DNA of 64,000 nucleotides from Zea mays (lineage: Eukaryota; Streptophyta; Magnoliopsida; Poales; Poaceae), in the NCBI RefSeq assembly GCF_902167145.1, contig NC_050097.1:42206095-42270094 (forward strand), written 5' to 3'. Each line of letters starts with the position of its first letter. The stretch's first letter is position 1. A model generated the notes under the pieces. The model made no database searches. It saw only the letters and a program-made list of their open reading frames with translations, and had not been told where the DNA came from. A program made the translations under genes and the position numbers. Positions 32,362 to 43,290 of the stretch are shown in pieces.

Positions 32362-34061
32362 TAAGTTTTTTCCTCGTACAATTTGACTTTGATTTTCAAT
32401 TTTGGTGAGGTTATAGCGGACATCATAATTTGTGTCAAATATACACTATGGATTTTTATTTTTTTCCCCATTGTGCAAAAAATGCTTCCCTAACAGACGC
32501 GTAGAAGTAGGCTGCTTCGAACCTGATATTACTGAATATTGATCCAAATTGACTTGTGCTGCTCATATCCTTAATGATGCAAGGAAATTTAGCATGGGAA
32601 ACTTTTTAGAACACTGGGTCTACTCTATATACTATGCCAATCTGTCACTGGTGATTAAGGGTGCACCGCCACATGTCATTAGTATCTCACAGAGCTAAAA
32701 CACATGTTGCTCACCTGAGACAGTAAGCAAAGCAGTAGTGATTCCATCTGGTTCCGCCCAATTGAATCTGCAGCGAACGCCAGTGTGTTCCCTCGGACAA
32801 CAATACTCAAGAACAGCTGGGGCTCAAACCTTACCATGTCACAAACCATGCGGCATCCACTTCTCCAGTCTACATAATAATCCATTTGCTTCGCATGCTT
32901 CCCACAGTTTCTTCACTCTGGCATGGTAGGGCATGCTATGTTCGTGTAAAGTGGACCTCTGAAATATCTGACCCGTGTGCCGTTGAAAACATTGCAGGCT
33001 CTGTCTTCATGACCTATATAGAGAAAGATCAAGATCCTGTGACATTTCTTGGGTAGAACTCTTTTGAAGCTATTAGGAGATGTTGCGGGTCACCAATCTT
33101 TGTTTACTGATAGGTGACAGTGTTGAATTGTATGGAGATGCATTCAGATTTTCGAGACGGGTAGCGCTTGTAGCAATGTTGCCTGATGAATGAGCAGATT
33201 ATATGCTAGTGAGTAGAGGCATACCAGTCTTCATCTCCAGAGAGATGAGCTGACATAGGAGACAGGAGATGGATCCAAAGTCGTAGGATGATGTGTAGGG
33301 AGGAGGAGGACGAATAAAGCTGTGACCGTAACTGCTGGTGGGAGACGGGGACGATAGGCTGAGCCGCCCGCAAGGCATTTTGTGTAGGACTGGGGCAGGC
33401 CCAGGGTCTCTCTTGAGAATGCAAACAAACAATATTGGCCCATAAGTAAAACCGGCCCAACTCACGCGTCCTCTCGCTCTGGATGTCTCATGTCAGTCTG
33501 GATGAGGATGACGCACGCGCGGCGCGAGCTCGTACCGCACAAACGACAGGCGCGACTGACGCTGGGCCCCGTATCGGGACCCTAAAGATTCCCTCCCTCG
33601 GCTGTCCACGGACCACTGGCTGACTGGACAGTGGGGCAGTGGGCTATGGTGTGGGGTCCCCCGTTCGCGCCTGCCCTGGCCTGATCCGACAAGGCCTAGC
33701 GGCTAGCGACGAGTGGAGTGCGTGCGTGACGGCTCTCCACAGGATGCGCTGTTGGCAGCTCGTACCCACCCCATGGCATTGGCAGGTGGCAGCAGGGGCA
33801 GGCAGGGCGCGGCTCGCCCACAGGACACAGGACGCAGCAGGGCAGCGCACGCCCTCACATGCTCCCGGCCTCCCCTCGGTCAGACGGTCACTTGGTGGAA
33901 TGCAGCTCAGCGCCTGCACAGCCCCCATGAGGCCATGACCCAGCCCTGCCCTGCCCTACCGCTCTCGCGTCGAGCACCAGACCAGCGCAGCGGCACAAGT
34001 GTGGCGCTCTGTCATTGACCGCGCGCCCAGGATGCATGGCAGACACATTCACTATTATGGC
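32362..34061. other. Intergenic and GASA gene upstream region
   Basis: No recognisable gene. From about 33480 the GC content rises toward the GASA gene, as is common for grass promoters. Open frames at 33639-33938 occur on both strands in this GC-rich part and lack domains. Confidence 0.5.
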
Positions 34062-34068
34062 TATTTAA
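34062..34068 (+). promoter_or_regulatory. Probable TATA box of the GASA gene
   Basis: TATTTAA lies 137 bases before the start codon, followed by a CA-rich leader. An RY-like ATGCATG sits at about 34032-34038. A leader of about 105 bases would result. Confidence 0.6.
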
Positions 34069-34204
34069 CCCTGGCCAGCTTCGGCCTTCGCCAGTCCACC
34101 ACCACACAAGAAGAGGCCCCCAGTCCCCAGCCAGTCCACAGCTCTCCACTCGAGAAACCTCCAGTCCAGCTCCACCCTTCGTCCAGAGGCACAACACACA
34201 CACC

Positions 34205-34774
34205 ATGGCTCCCAGCAAGCTTGCGGTGGTCGTCGCCTTGGTAGCGTCGCTCCTCCTGCTCACCACCAGCAACACCAAGGTAACACAATCGATGAACCAT
34301 GCATGCATATGCACCCTTCGTCCATTCTTGTCCTCCCGAGTCCCGCCGCCTGATTTCTCTCTGCTTGAAACCTGAAAACCTCCGCCTCCCTGGGCTAGCT
34401 TGGCCTGTTCGTGCTCGGCCAGGCTGCTCCGGGCGCCTACCCACCACGGGCTCCTCCGCCGCACCAGATCGTCGACCTCGCCAAAGGTACGTGTACGTAC
34501 GTACGTACGTATAGCAACCGCGCGCGAAATATAGACATGCACGATCCTTTTGTTCTCTCGCCGACGTTTGCCTTGGGTGGTCGGTGCAGACTGCGGGGGC
34601 GCGTGCGACGTGCGGTGCGGCGCGCACTCGCGCAAGAACATCTGCACCCGGGCGTGCCTCAAGTGCTGCGGCGTCTGCCGCTGCGTGCCGGCGGGCACTG
34701 CCGGCAACCAGCAGACGTGCGGCAAGTGCTACACCGACTGGACCACGCACGGCAACAAGACCAAGTGCCCGTGA
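34205..34774 (+). CDS. GASA/snakin cysteine-rich secreted peptide, three exons
   Basis: Exon 1 is 34205-34279 and encodes a hydrophobic signal peptide (MAPSKLAVVVALVASLLLL). A GTAACA donor follows. Exon 2 is 34399-34486, a short Pro-rich linker (GAYPPRAPPPHQIVDLAK) with an AG acceptor and GTACGT donor. Exon 3 is 34590-34774 and encodes the GASA domain with all 12 cysteines in the family spacing (CGGACDVRC, CTRACLKCCGVCRC, CGKCYTDW, ending KCP). The product is 115 residues, typical for the family. GASA/snakin peptides are secreted, disulfide-rich, often gibberellin-regulated, and act in growth or antimicrobial defence. Which role applies here is unknown. Reading phases agree across both introns. 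The gene appears complete. The closest rice and maize paralogues cannot be told apart by eye. Confidence 0.95.
34489..34512. repeat. ACGT microsatellite in GASA intron 2
   Basis: A run of about five ACGT units starts two bases after the donor of intron 2. It is likely length-variable between lines. Confidence 0.75.
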
Positions 34775-35558
34775 CTCCTTGTCCTTGACGAGAGCAGCAT
34801 GAGTCCATGGGCCCACTGGCGCCACGTTTTGTATGATCCGACCCCGTCGGCGTAGATGTCCGAGCCTGTAGCTATCTAGCTTAGATGTACGAGGTTGATG
34901 TGCTCTGCTGTTTGTTTTTTGCTAGTACTTCTAGTGTGTATCTTTGTGTTGACGTTGATGGGTCTGTGTTCCTGTGTAAAAAAAAAAAAGAAGAAGTGTG
35001 CGATGCGTTTCGCGTAGCAGTAAAATCCATGCATCTGGGTTGGATCAATGCGCCAATTTTCTGCAGTGTTTTGTTTGCCAATGTTTATCTTGTTAGCTGC
35101 CTATTGTTCGTTTGTTCTGCGGCAAATACAGAGTCTTTTACGATGCCAAATAATGCAACTCCCCTCCCACCATGGATCGAAAAGGCGCGTGAAAAGGAGA
35201 GAAATTTGTCCCGTGCTCCACGTCGTGAACGCCATTTATGTCCACCATATTAGATTCTATGGTTTGTTGGATCAATTCCTAATCATCTAGAATATCAATA
35301 TGTAATTGTGAAATTCTCGATGATGAGTATATCTATTCTACTGAGAGGAATAGCATAACATACCTTCTTGATATGTTTCGTTGTTGACGTGTCTTGGCGA
35401 GGTGATGTTAGAGCATGGTCGGCAACCCTATAGAGAAACAACAGACACCGTGATTGGGGACATCGTTGGTTGTCGCGCTTCCTAGACCATGATTATTGTC
35501 TATGGATTAAGGTTTAGAGTGAGGGGTACTAGCATTCACTTGCCTACACGGTAGGTAC
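34775..35558. other. GASA 3' flank
   Basis: 3' untranslated and intergenic sequence with an A-run at 34978-34990. No further gene or named repeat was seen. Confidence 0.5.
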
Positions 35559-35689
35559 CTCACTACCTCGGCGCTACAGTCTATGACGCCGATGCGTGTT
35601 ACTCACTATCTCGGCGCGCTACAGTCTATGACGCCGATGCGTGTTACTCACTATCTCGGCGCTACAGTCTATGACGCCGATGCGTGTTA
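35559..35689. repeat. Tandem repeat, three copies of a 43-bp unit
   Basis: Units at 35559-35601, 35602-35646 and 35647-35689 share CTCACTATCTCGGCGCTACA and a second half ending GCCGATGCGTGTTA. The first differs by one base and the middle one has two extra bases. The block is followed by a partial GAGCTATGACGCC echo at 35696. Confidence 0.85.
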
Positions 35690-36021
35690 GCCATGAGCTA
35701 TGACGCCAAACAAAAAGTTTAAAATTGAGCCAAAATAAAAAAAAGCTAAAATACAAAAAAAACGGCGCCGTGCCCAGACTCCCCAACAGCGAAGGCATAT
35801 GTATTCGAAAGCCCATGTGGATTGGTGGCCTCCCCACATCCCGGGGCCCCAGGCCCTCGTCCGCCGGACCGCGGCACCGTCCGTCCTTGCGTTCGGGCTA
35901 GAACAGTAAAGCCTACTACCACTATAACATCTCTCCCAAACGGTCCAGCAACGGCCGCAGCACGCGAAGAGTCAACGCGGAGCGGTTGGAGGCTTGCCAG
36001 CCAGGCGGCCTTTTGTCCTTA

Positions 36022-36363
36022 GACCAACTCCAGCAGTCTCCGGCTCTCCATCTCCTTTTTCACTACGCAGTATACTATTTATCAATCCATCAGACTTCGT
36101 ATCCGTCTCCCTAAAAAGCACGGTATGTACTTGCACTCTCTTTCCCCACATCTTCTCTCTCTTCTCCGCACAAGTCTGAGAAATGGTGCAATTAAAAGCC
36201 TGTGCGGCTGTGCTCGCGGGACCCAGCTGTCACGGTCTACATGCATGCGAATAGGGAGTGTAAATACGGAGTCTGTTGGAACGCACCGTGCAAAAGAACC
36301 ACTCATCCATGATCAAATCTACATAAAATACGGATTAGGAGTGTGAGTCAACTGGAGTTGGTC
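36022..36363. mobile_element. Tourist-like MITE (342 bp)
   Basis: Terminal repeats are GACCAACTCCAG and CTGGAGTTGGTC. The TTA target duplication is at 36019-36021 and 36364-36366. The paralogous site near 60750 is empty (GTCC GCA CACGTG), which confirms the borders. Confidence 0.85.
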
Positions 36364-36449
36364 TTACACGTGTGATGTGCGTACGCGGCAACGTGTATAT
36401 TTTACACGGTTTCACCAATATATATTGGTTGTACTAGATGTTATACTGA

Positions 36450-36605
36450 GGAGCCATTGGCAATTTTGCCATTATCATTTGTGGGCTTCGCCAATATGCC
36501 ATCGGACCCACAAATCATAGACACAGACGGTCCCACCAGTCATAGATACGGGATGGCATAATAAAAGACAGTCAAAATTGAGAGTGGCAAAATAGCAAAT
36601 TTCTC
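36450..36605. mobile_element. Small MITE (156 bp) with 8-bp target duplication
   Basis: Flanked by TATACTGA at 36442-36449 and 36606-36613. Ends GGAGCCATTGGCAATTTTGC and the reverse of GCAAAATAGCAAATTTCTC are imperfect inverted repeats. Copy 2 of the duplication has an unfilled site (TATACTGC) near 60832-60839. An 8-bp duplication suggests hAT. A 9-bp one, with a mismatch, would suggest Mutator. Confidence 0.75.
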
Positions 36606-36677
36606 TATACTGAGATACTGGTAGCCAGCGAGATGTGCGCTAGCAGGACGACAGAGATTTTTTGAACTGGCTACCAA

Positions 36678-36984
36678 CAGGGCCGGTCCTGAAAATTCGA
36701 AGGCCTTAAGCGAAAATATATGTAGAGGTCCTATACGAAGGTTTGAGTTTACTAATTTTGTTTCAACTTTTAAATAATATCTGAAGAATAAAAGAAGTTG
36801 ATGATTTATACAATTTTATTCTAAATGATATATGACTGGAAACATTGTTACAATATTTTATGATTCGTAAAATTATACAAATAATGTAATATAACTCTGT
36901 ATTTGTTTTGAGAGCGAGTATTTTACTTTTAATTTATCAAACTAGCCTAAAACTTAAAATGCACAATAAACTAAATCTAAATAC
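36678..36984. mobile_element. hAT-like element, left half (split by huck B)
   Basis: Opens CAGGGCCGGTCCTGA, the terminus of a common plant hAT family. The right half ends TCAGGACCGGCCCTC at 60589. Flanking octamers GCTACCAA (36670-36677) and CCTACTAA (60590-60597) match at 6 of 8 bases, consistent with an old 8-bp duplication. Huck B interrupts it at AATAC. Confidence 0.65.
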
Positions 36985-37901
36985 TGTCGGGGACCATAAT
37001 TAGGGGTACCCTCAAGACTCCTAATTCTCAGCTGGTAACCCCCATCAGCATAAAGCTACAAAGGCCTGATGGGTGCGATTAAGTCAGGGATCAGTCCATT
37101 CGAGCGACTCGATCACGCCTCGCCCGAGCCTAGCCTCGGACAAGGGCAGCCGACCCCGGAGAATTTCCGTCTCGCCCGAGGCCCCCCTCCAACGGCGGAC
37201 ACATCTTCGGCTCGCCCGAGGCCCTGCCTTCGCTAAGAAGCAACCCTGACTAAATCGCCGCACCGACCGACCAAGTCGCAGGAGCATTTAACGCAAAGGT
37301 GGTCTGACACCTTTATCTTGACGCGCGCCCTCCGGCAGAGCCGAAGTGACCGCCGTCACTTCGCCGCTCCACTGACCGGTCTGACAGAAGGACAGCGCCG
37401 CCTGCACCACTCCGACTGCAGCGCCACTTGACAGAGTGATACTGACAGGAAGCCAGGCCCCGCCAAAGGCACCATAGGAAGCTCCGCCCGACCCAGGGCT
37501 CGGACTCGGGCTCAGCCCCGGAAGACAGCGAACTCCGCTCTGCCCGACCCAGGGCTCGGACTCGGGCTCAGCCCCGGAAGACGGCGAACTCCGCTCCGCC
37601 CGACCCAGGGCTCGGACTCGGGCTAAGACCCGGAAGACGACGAACTCCGCTCCGCCCGACCCAGGGCTCGGACTCGGGCTAAGACCCGGAAGACGGCGAA
37701 CTCCGCTCCGCCCGACCCAGGGCTCAGACTCGGGCTAAGACCCGGAAGACGGCGAACTCCGCTTCACCCGACCCCAGGGCTCGGGCTCGGGCTCAGCCCC
37801 AGAAGACGACGAACTCCGCTTCGCCCGACCCCAGGGCTCGGACACCGCCCTGGCCTCTGCCGACGACCTCCGCCTCGCCCGATCCAGGGGCTCGGACTCG
37901 G
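36985..37901 (+). repeat. Huck B 5' LTR, left part
   Basis: First 917 bp of the 5' LTR, interrupted by Sirevirus D after CTCGG. From about 37480 it contains a tandem array of 56-57-bp units (CCCGACCCAGGGCTCGGACT and a second half with CGGAAGACGGCGAACTCCGC). The rest of this LTR is at 47349-48105. Confidence 0.92.
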
Positions 37902-39211
37902 TGATAGTCGCCTAGAGGGTGGGTGAATAGGGTGAAACTGAAATTTACAAATATAAACACAACTACAAGCCGGGTTAGCGTTAGAAATATAAACGAGTCC
38001 GCGAGAGAGGGTGAAAAACAAATTGCAAGCAAATGAAAAGTGTGACACACGGATTTGTTTTACCGAGGTTCGGTTCTTGCAAACCTACTCCCCGTTGAGG
38101 AGGCCACAAAGGCCGGGTCTCTTTCAACCCTTCCCTCTCTCAAACGGTCCCTCGGACCGAGTGAGCTTCTCTTCTCAAATTACTTGGGAATCAAACTTCC
38201 CGCAAGGGCCACCACACAATTGGTGCCTCTTGCCTCAATTACAAGTGAGTGTTTGATCACAAGAAAGAATCAAGAAAGAAGGAAGCAATCCAAGCGCAAG
38301 AGCTCGAAAGAACACAAGCAAATCTCTCTCTCTAGTCACTAGGGCGTTGTGTGGAATATGGAGAGGATTTGATCTTTTTGGTGTGTCTAGAATTGAATGC
38401 TAGAGCTCTTGTAGTAGTTGGGGAGTGGAAAACTTGGATACCATGAATGGTGGGGTGGTTGGGGTATTTATAGCCCCAACCACCAAACATGACCGTTGGT
38501 GGGGCTGTCTGTTCGATGGCGCACCGAACAGTCCGGTGCACACCGGACATGTCCGGTGCCCCAGCCACGTCATCAGTGCCGTTGGAATTTGACCGTTGGA
38601 GTTCTGACTTCTGGCCCCGCCTCGATGTCCGGTGGCGCACCGGACATGAACTGTTCACTGTCCGGTGCGCCGGTATGGGCACGCCTGCCTTCTGCGCGCG
38701 CTGCGCGCGCATTAAATGCACAGCAGGTAGCCGTTGGCGCCGAAGTGGCCGTTGTTCCGAGGATGCACCGGACAGTTCGGTGCACACCGGATATGTCCGG
38801 TGAATTATAGCGGAGCAGCCTTCGCGAATTCCTGAGACTGGCGAGTTCCAGAGCTGTGCCTTCTTTGGAGCACCGGACACTGTCCGGTGTACACCGGACA
38901 GTCCGGTGAATTATAGCGTGTCGGCTCCAGGAAAATCCCGAGGCTGAGGAGTTCAGCGCGAGGCCCCCTGGTGCACCGGACACTGTCCGGTGCGCCACCG
39001 GACAGTCCGGTGCGCCAGACCAGGGAGGCTTCCGGGACGCCTTTAGCTCTCAATTTTGAACCCAACTTTGGTCTTTTCAATTGGCTTATGTGAACCTTTG
39101 ACACCTGTATATCTTATACACTAGAGCAAACTAGTTAGTCCAAAGATTTGTGTTGGGCAATTCGACCACCAAAATTATATAGAAATTAGGTGTAAGCCTA
39201 ATTCCCTTTCA
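37902..39211 (-). repeat. 3' LTR of Sirevirus D
   Basis: 1310 bp; in plus orientation TGATAGTCGCC to TTCCCTTTCA. Contains the reversed TATA box within a perfect 11-base inverted repeat (38454-38464 and 38474-38484) and palindromic ACCGGACA/TGTCCGGT units at 38520-39020. Confidence 0.93.
38454..38484 (-). promoter_or_regulatory. TATA box inside perfect inverted repeat, Sirevirus LTR
   Basis: Arms GGTGGTTGGGG and CCCCAACCACC flank TATTTATAG, which reads CTATAAATA on the transcribed strand. The same structure is at 46592-46622 and, with an 11-base loop, at 25019-25051. Confidence 0.85.
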
Positions 39212-40032
39212 ATCTCCCCCTTTTTGGTGATTGATGCCAACACAAACCAAAGCAAATATAGAAGTGCATAATTGAACTAGTTTGCATAATATAAGTGCAA
39301 AGGTTGCTTGGAATTGAGCCAATATAAATACTTACAAGATATGCATGGATTGTTTCTTCATTTTTAACATTTTGGACCATGCTTGCACCACATGTTTTGT
39401 TTTTGCAAAATCTTTTGTAAATCTTTTCAAAGTTCTTTTGCAAATAGTCAAAGGTAAATGAATAAGAGTTTGCAAAGCATTTTCAAGTTTTGAAATTTTC
39501 TCCCCCTGTTTCAAATGCTTTTCCTTTGACTAAACAAAACTCCCCCTAAATGAAATCCTTCTCTTAGTGATCAAGAGGGTTTTGATGAATCAATTTTAAA
39601 ATACTACTTTGGCCTTCTTTTGAACACAAGAAGATACCAAAAAGACAATTGAAAATTATATTTTAAAATTAGGTGGTGGTGCGGTCCTTTTGCTTTGGGC
39701 TAATACTTTCTCCCCCTTTGGCATGAATTGCCAAAAACGGAGTCATTAGAGCCCTTTAAATTACTTTCTCCTCCTTTGGTCATAAATAAAGGAGTGAAGA
39801 TTATACCAAAGTAGGAGTCCTTTTGTTTTGCTCTCTCCCCCAAAGATAGAGAGCGGCTCGGAGTGACGGCGAAGGATGAGTAGTAGAGTGGAGTGGAAGC
39901 CTCTGTCTTCGCCGAAGACTCCAATTTCCTTTCAATATACCTATGACTTGGTTTGAAATACACTTGAAAACACATTAGTCATAGCATATAAAAGAGACAT
40001 GATCAAGGTATTTTCATGAGCTATGTGCAAAG
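39212..40032 (-). other. Sirevirus D 3' UTR with repeated polypurine tracts
   Basis: Reversed purine tracts (TCTCCCCCT and variants) occur at 39213-39222, 39499-39509, 39540-39549, 39710-39720 and 39833-39842. The one at 39213 abuts the 3' LTR and is the likely plus-strand primer. Multiple tracts in this region are a reported Sirevirus trait. No coding sequence is evident. Confidence 0.8.
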
Positions 40033-43000
40033 TTAGCAAAAGAAATTTCTAGAATCAAGAATATTGAGCTCATGCCTAAGTTTGGTAAAAGTTTGTTCAT
40101 CAAGTGGTTTGGTAAAGATATCGGCTAATTGATCTTTAGTATTAATGTATGCAATCTCGATATCCCTCTTTTGTTGGTGATCCCTAAGAAAATGATACCG
40201 AATGGCTATGTGCTTAGTGCGGCTATGCTCGACGGGATTGTCGGCCATTTTGATTGCACTCTCATTATCACATAGCAAAGGGACTTTGGTTAATTTGTAA
40301 CCATAGTCCCGCAGGGTTTGCCTCATCCAAAGCAATTGCGCGCAACAATGACCTGCGGCAATGTACTCGGCTTCGGCGGTTGAAAGAGCGACCGAATTTT
40401 GCTTCTTTGAAGCCCAAGACACCAAGGATCTTCCCAAGAACTGGCAAGTCCCCGATGTGCTCTTTCTATTAATCTTACACCCCGCCCAATCGGCATCCGA
40501 ATAACCAATTAAATCAAAAGTGGATCCCCAAGGGTACCAAAGCCCAAACTTAGGAGAATAAGCCAAATATCTCAAGATTCGTTTTACGGCCGTAAGGTGG
40601 GATTCCTTAGGGTCGGATTGGAATCTTGCACACATGCAAACGGAAAGCATAATGTCCGGTCGAGAAGCACATAAATAGAGTAAGGAACCTATCATCGACC
40701 GGTATACTTTTTGATCCACGGACTTACCTCCCGTGTCGAGGTCGAGATGCCCATGGGTTCCCATGGGTGTCTTGATGGGCTTGGCATCCTTCATTCCAAA
40801 CTTGGTTAGAATGTCTTGAGTGTACTTTGTTTGGCTAATGAAGGTGCCTTCTTGGAGTTGCTTGACTTGAAATCCTAAGAAATATTTCAACTCCCCCATC
40901 ATAGACATCTCGAACTTTTGTGTCATGATCCTACTAAATTCTTCACATGTAGATTCGTTAGTAGACCCAAATATGATATCATCAACATAAATTTGGCATA
41001 CAAACAAATCATTTCCAAGTATTTTGTAAAGAGTGTAGGATCGACTTTTCCGACTTTGAATCCATTTGCAATAAGGAAATCTCTAAGGCATTCATACCAT
41101 GCTCTTGGGGCTTGCTTGAGCCCATAAAGCGCCTTAGAGAGCTTATAGACATGGTTAGGATACTCACTGTCTTCAAAGCTGGGAGGTTGCTCAACATAGA
41201 CCTCTTCCTTGATTGGTCCATTGAGGAAGGCACTTTTCACGTCCATTTGATAGAGCTTAAAGCCATGGTAAGTAGCATAGGCCAATAATATACGAATTGA
41301 CTCAAGCCTAGCTACGGGTGCATAGGTTTCACCGAAATCCAGACCTTCGACTTGTGAGTACCCTTTAGCCACGAGTCGAGCTTTGTTCCTTGTCACCACA
41401 CCATGCTCGTCTTGTTTGTTGCGGAAGACCCACTTGGTTCCTACAACATTTTGGTTAGGACGTGGAACTAAATGCCATACCTTATTCCGAGTGAAGTTGT
41501 TGAGCTCCTCTTGCATCGCCACCACCCAATCCGAATCTTGAAGTGCTTCCTCTACCCTGTGTGGCTCAATAGAGGAAACAAAAGAGTAATGCTCACAAAA
41601 ATGTGCAACACGAGATCTAGTAGTTACCCCCTTATGAATGTCGCCGAGGATGGTGTCGACGGGGTGATCTCGTTGGATTGCTTGGTGGACTCTTGGGTGT
41701 GGCGGCCTTGGTTCTTGCTCATCCTCCTTTTCTTGATCATTTGTATCTCCCCTTGATCGTTGCCGTCATTTTGAGGTGGCTCATCTTCTTGATCTTCTTG
41801 TTCAACATCTTGAGCCTCATCCTCAATTTGAGTTGGTGGAGATGCTTGCATGGAGGAGGATGGTTGATCTTGTGCATTTGGAGGCTCTTCGGATTCCTTA
41901 GGACACACATCTCCAATGGACATGTTCCTTAGCGCGATGCACGGAGCCTCTTCATTACCTATCTCATCAAGATCAACTTGCTCTACTTGAGAGCCGTTAG
42001 TTTCATCAAACACAACGTCACAAGAAATTTCAACAAGTCCTGAGGACTTGTTAAAGACTCTATATGCCCTTGTGTTTGAGCCATATCCTAGTAAAAAGCC
42101 TTCTACAGTTTTAGGAGCAAATTTTGATTTTCTACCTCTTTTAACCAGAATAAAGCATTTGCTACCAAAAACTCTAAAATATGAAATATTTGGCTTTTTA
42201 CCGGTTAGGAGTTCATATGATGTCTTCTTGAGGATTCGGTGGAGATATAACCGGTTGATGGCGTAGCAAGCGGTGTTAACCGCCTCGGCCTAAAACCGAT
42301 CCGGTGTCTTGTACTCATCAAGCATGGTTCTTGCCATGTCCAATAGAGTTCGATTCTTCCTCTCCACTACACCATTTTGTTGTGGGGTGTAGGGAGAAGA
42401 GAACTCATGCTTGATGCCCTCCTCCTCAAGGAAGCCTTCAATTTGAGAGTTCTTGAACTCCGTTCCGTTGTCGCTTCTAATTTTCTTGATCCTTAAGCCG
42501 AACTCATTTTGAGCCCGTCTCGAGAATCCCTTTAAGGTCTCTTGGGTTTGAGATTTTTCCTGCAAAAAGAACACCCAAGTGAAGCGAGAATAATCATCCA
42601 CAATAACTAGACAGTACTTACTCCCACCGATGCTTATGTAAGCGATCGGGCCGAATAGGTCCATGTGTAGGAGCTCCAGTGGCTTGTCACTAGTCATGAT
42701 GTTCTTGTGTGGATGATGAGTGCCAACTTGCTTCCCGGCTTGGCATGCGCTACAAATCCTGTCTTTCTCAAAATAAACATTTGTTAGTCCTAAAATGTGC
42801 TCTCCCTTTAGAAGCTTATGAAGATTCTTCATTCCAACATGGGCTAGTCGGCGGTGCCAAAGCCAACCCAAGTTAGTCTTAGCAACCAAGCAAGTGTCGA
42901 GTTCAGCTCTATCAAAATCTACCAAGTATAGCTGACCCTCTAACACTCCCTTGAATGCTATTGAATCATCACTTCTTCTAAAGACAGTAACACCTATATC

Positions 43001-43290
43001 AGTAAATAGACAGTTGTAGCCCATTTGACATAATTGGGATACGGAAAGCAAATTGTAATCTAAAGAATCTACAAGAAAAACATTGGAAATAGTATGGTCA
43101 GGTGATATAGCAATTTTACCCAATCCTTTGACCAAACCTTGATTTCCATCCCCGAATGTGATAGCTCGTTGGGGATCTTGGTTTTTTCTCATATGAGGAG
43201 AACATCTTCTTCTCCCCTATCATGTGGTTTGTGCACCCGCTATCGAGTATCCAACTTGAGCCTCCGGATGCATAAACCTACAAAACAATT
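40033..43290 (-). pseudogene. Pol of Sirevirus D
   Basis: Pol starts in a different frame from Gag. Protease residues (WILDSGCTNHM) lie near 43250-43220. A one-base change in an A-run near 43180 leads to the frame 43192-42290 with the pre-integrase zinc region (WLWHRRLAHVG, CSACQAGKQ) and integrase core (LLHMDLFGP, RSDNGTEFKNS, PQQNGVVERKN). A TAG at 42290-42292 replaces the Trp codon seen in C. An acidic linker follows to 41624. Reverse transcriptase ([37 protein letters not shown]) spans about 41525-40950 with a frameshift near 41010. RNase H (VSWASKKQNSVALSTAEAEYIAAG) ends at 40033. At least four breaks inactivate it. Confidence 0.9.

Larger units (their letters stand above)
35971..36659. 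repeat. Local duplication, copy 1 (with two MITEs)
   Basis: Segments CAACGCGGAGCGGTTGGAG, GCCAGCCAGGCGGCCTTTTG, GTGCGTACGCGGCA and GATACTGGTAGCCAGCGAG recur in the same order at 60602-60883. Copy 1 lacks about 100 bases present in copy 2 after GGTTGGAG. It carries two insertions (36022-36363 and 36450-36605) absent from copy 2. Confidence 0.85.

Noticed and set aside
33639..34018. Possible gene upstream of GASA
   Set aside because: Several overlapping frames in a GC-rich promoter-proximal stretch, without domains or splice structure.
34012..34825. Antisense frames of 237 and 254 codons over the GASA gene
   Set aside because: They are shadows of the GC-rich GASA exons and introns. The plus-strand three-exon gene with 12 conserved cysteines explains the region.
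38332..39104. Open frames with repeated HRTVRCTPD-like peptides, also at 46470-47241
   Set aside because: They are translations of the palindromic CCGGACA units of the Sirevirus LTR and appear on both strands.
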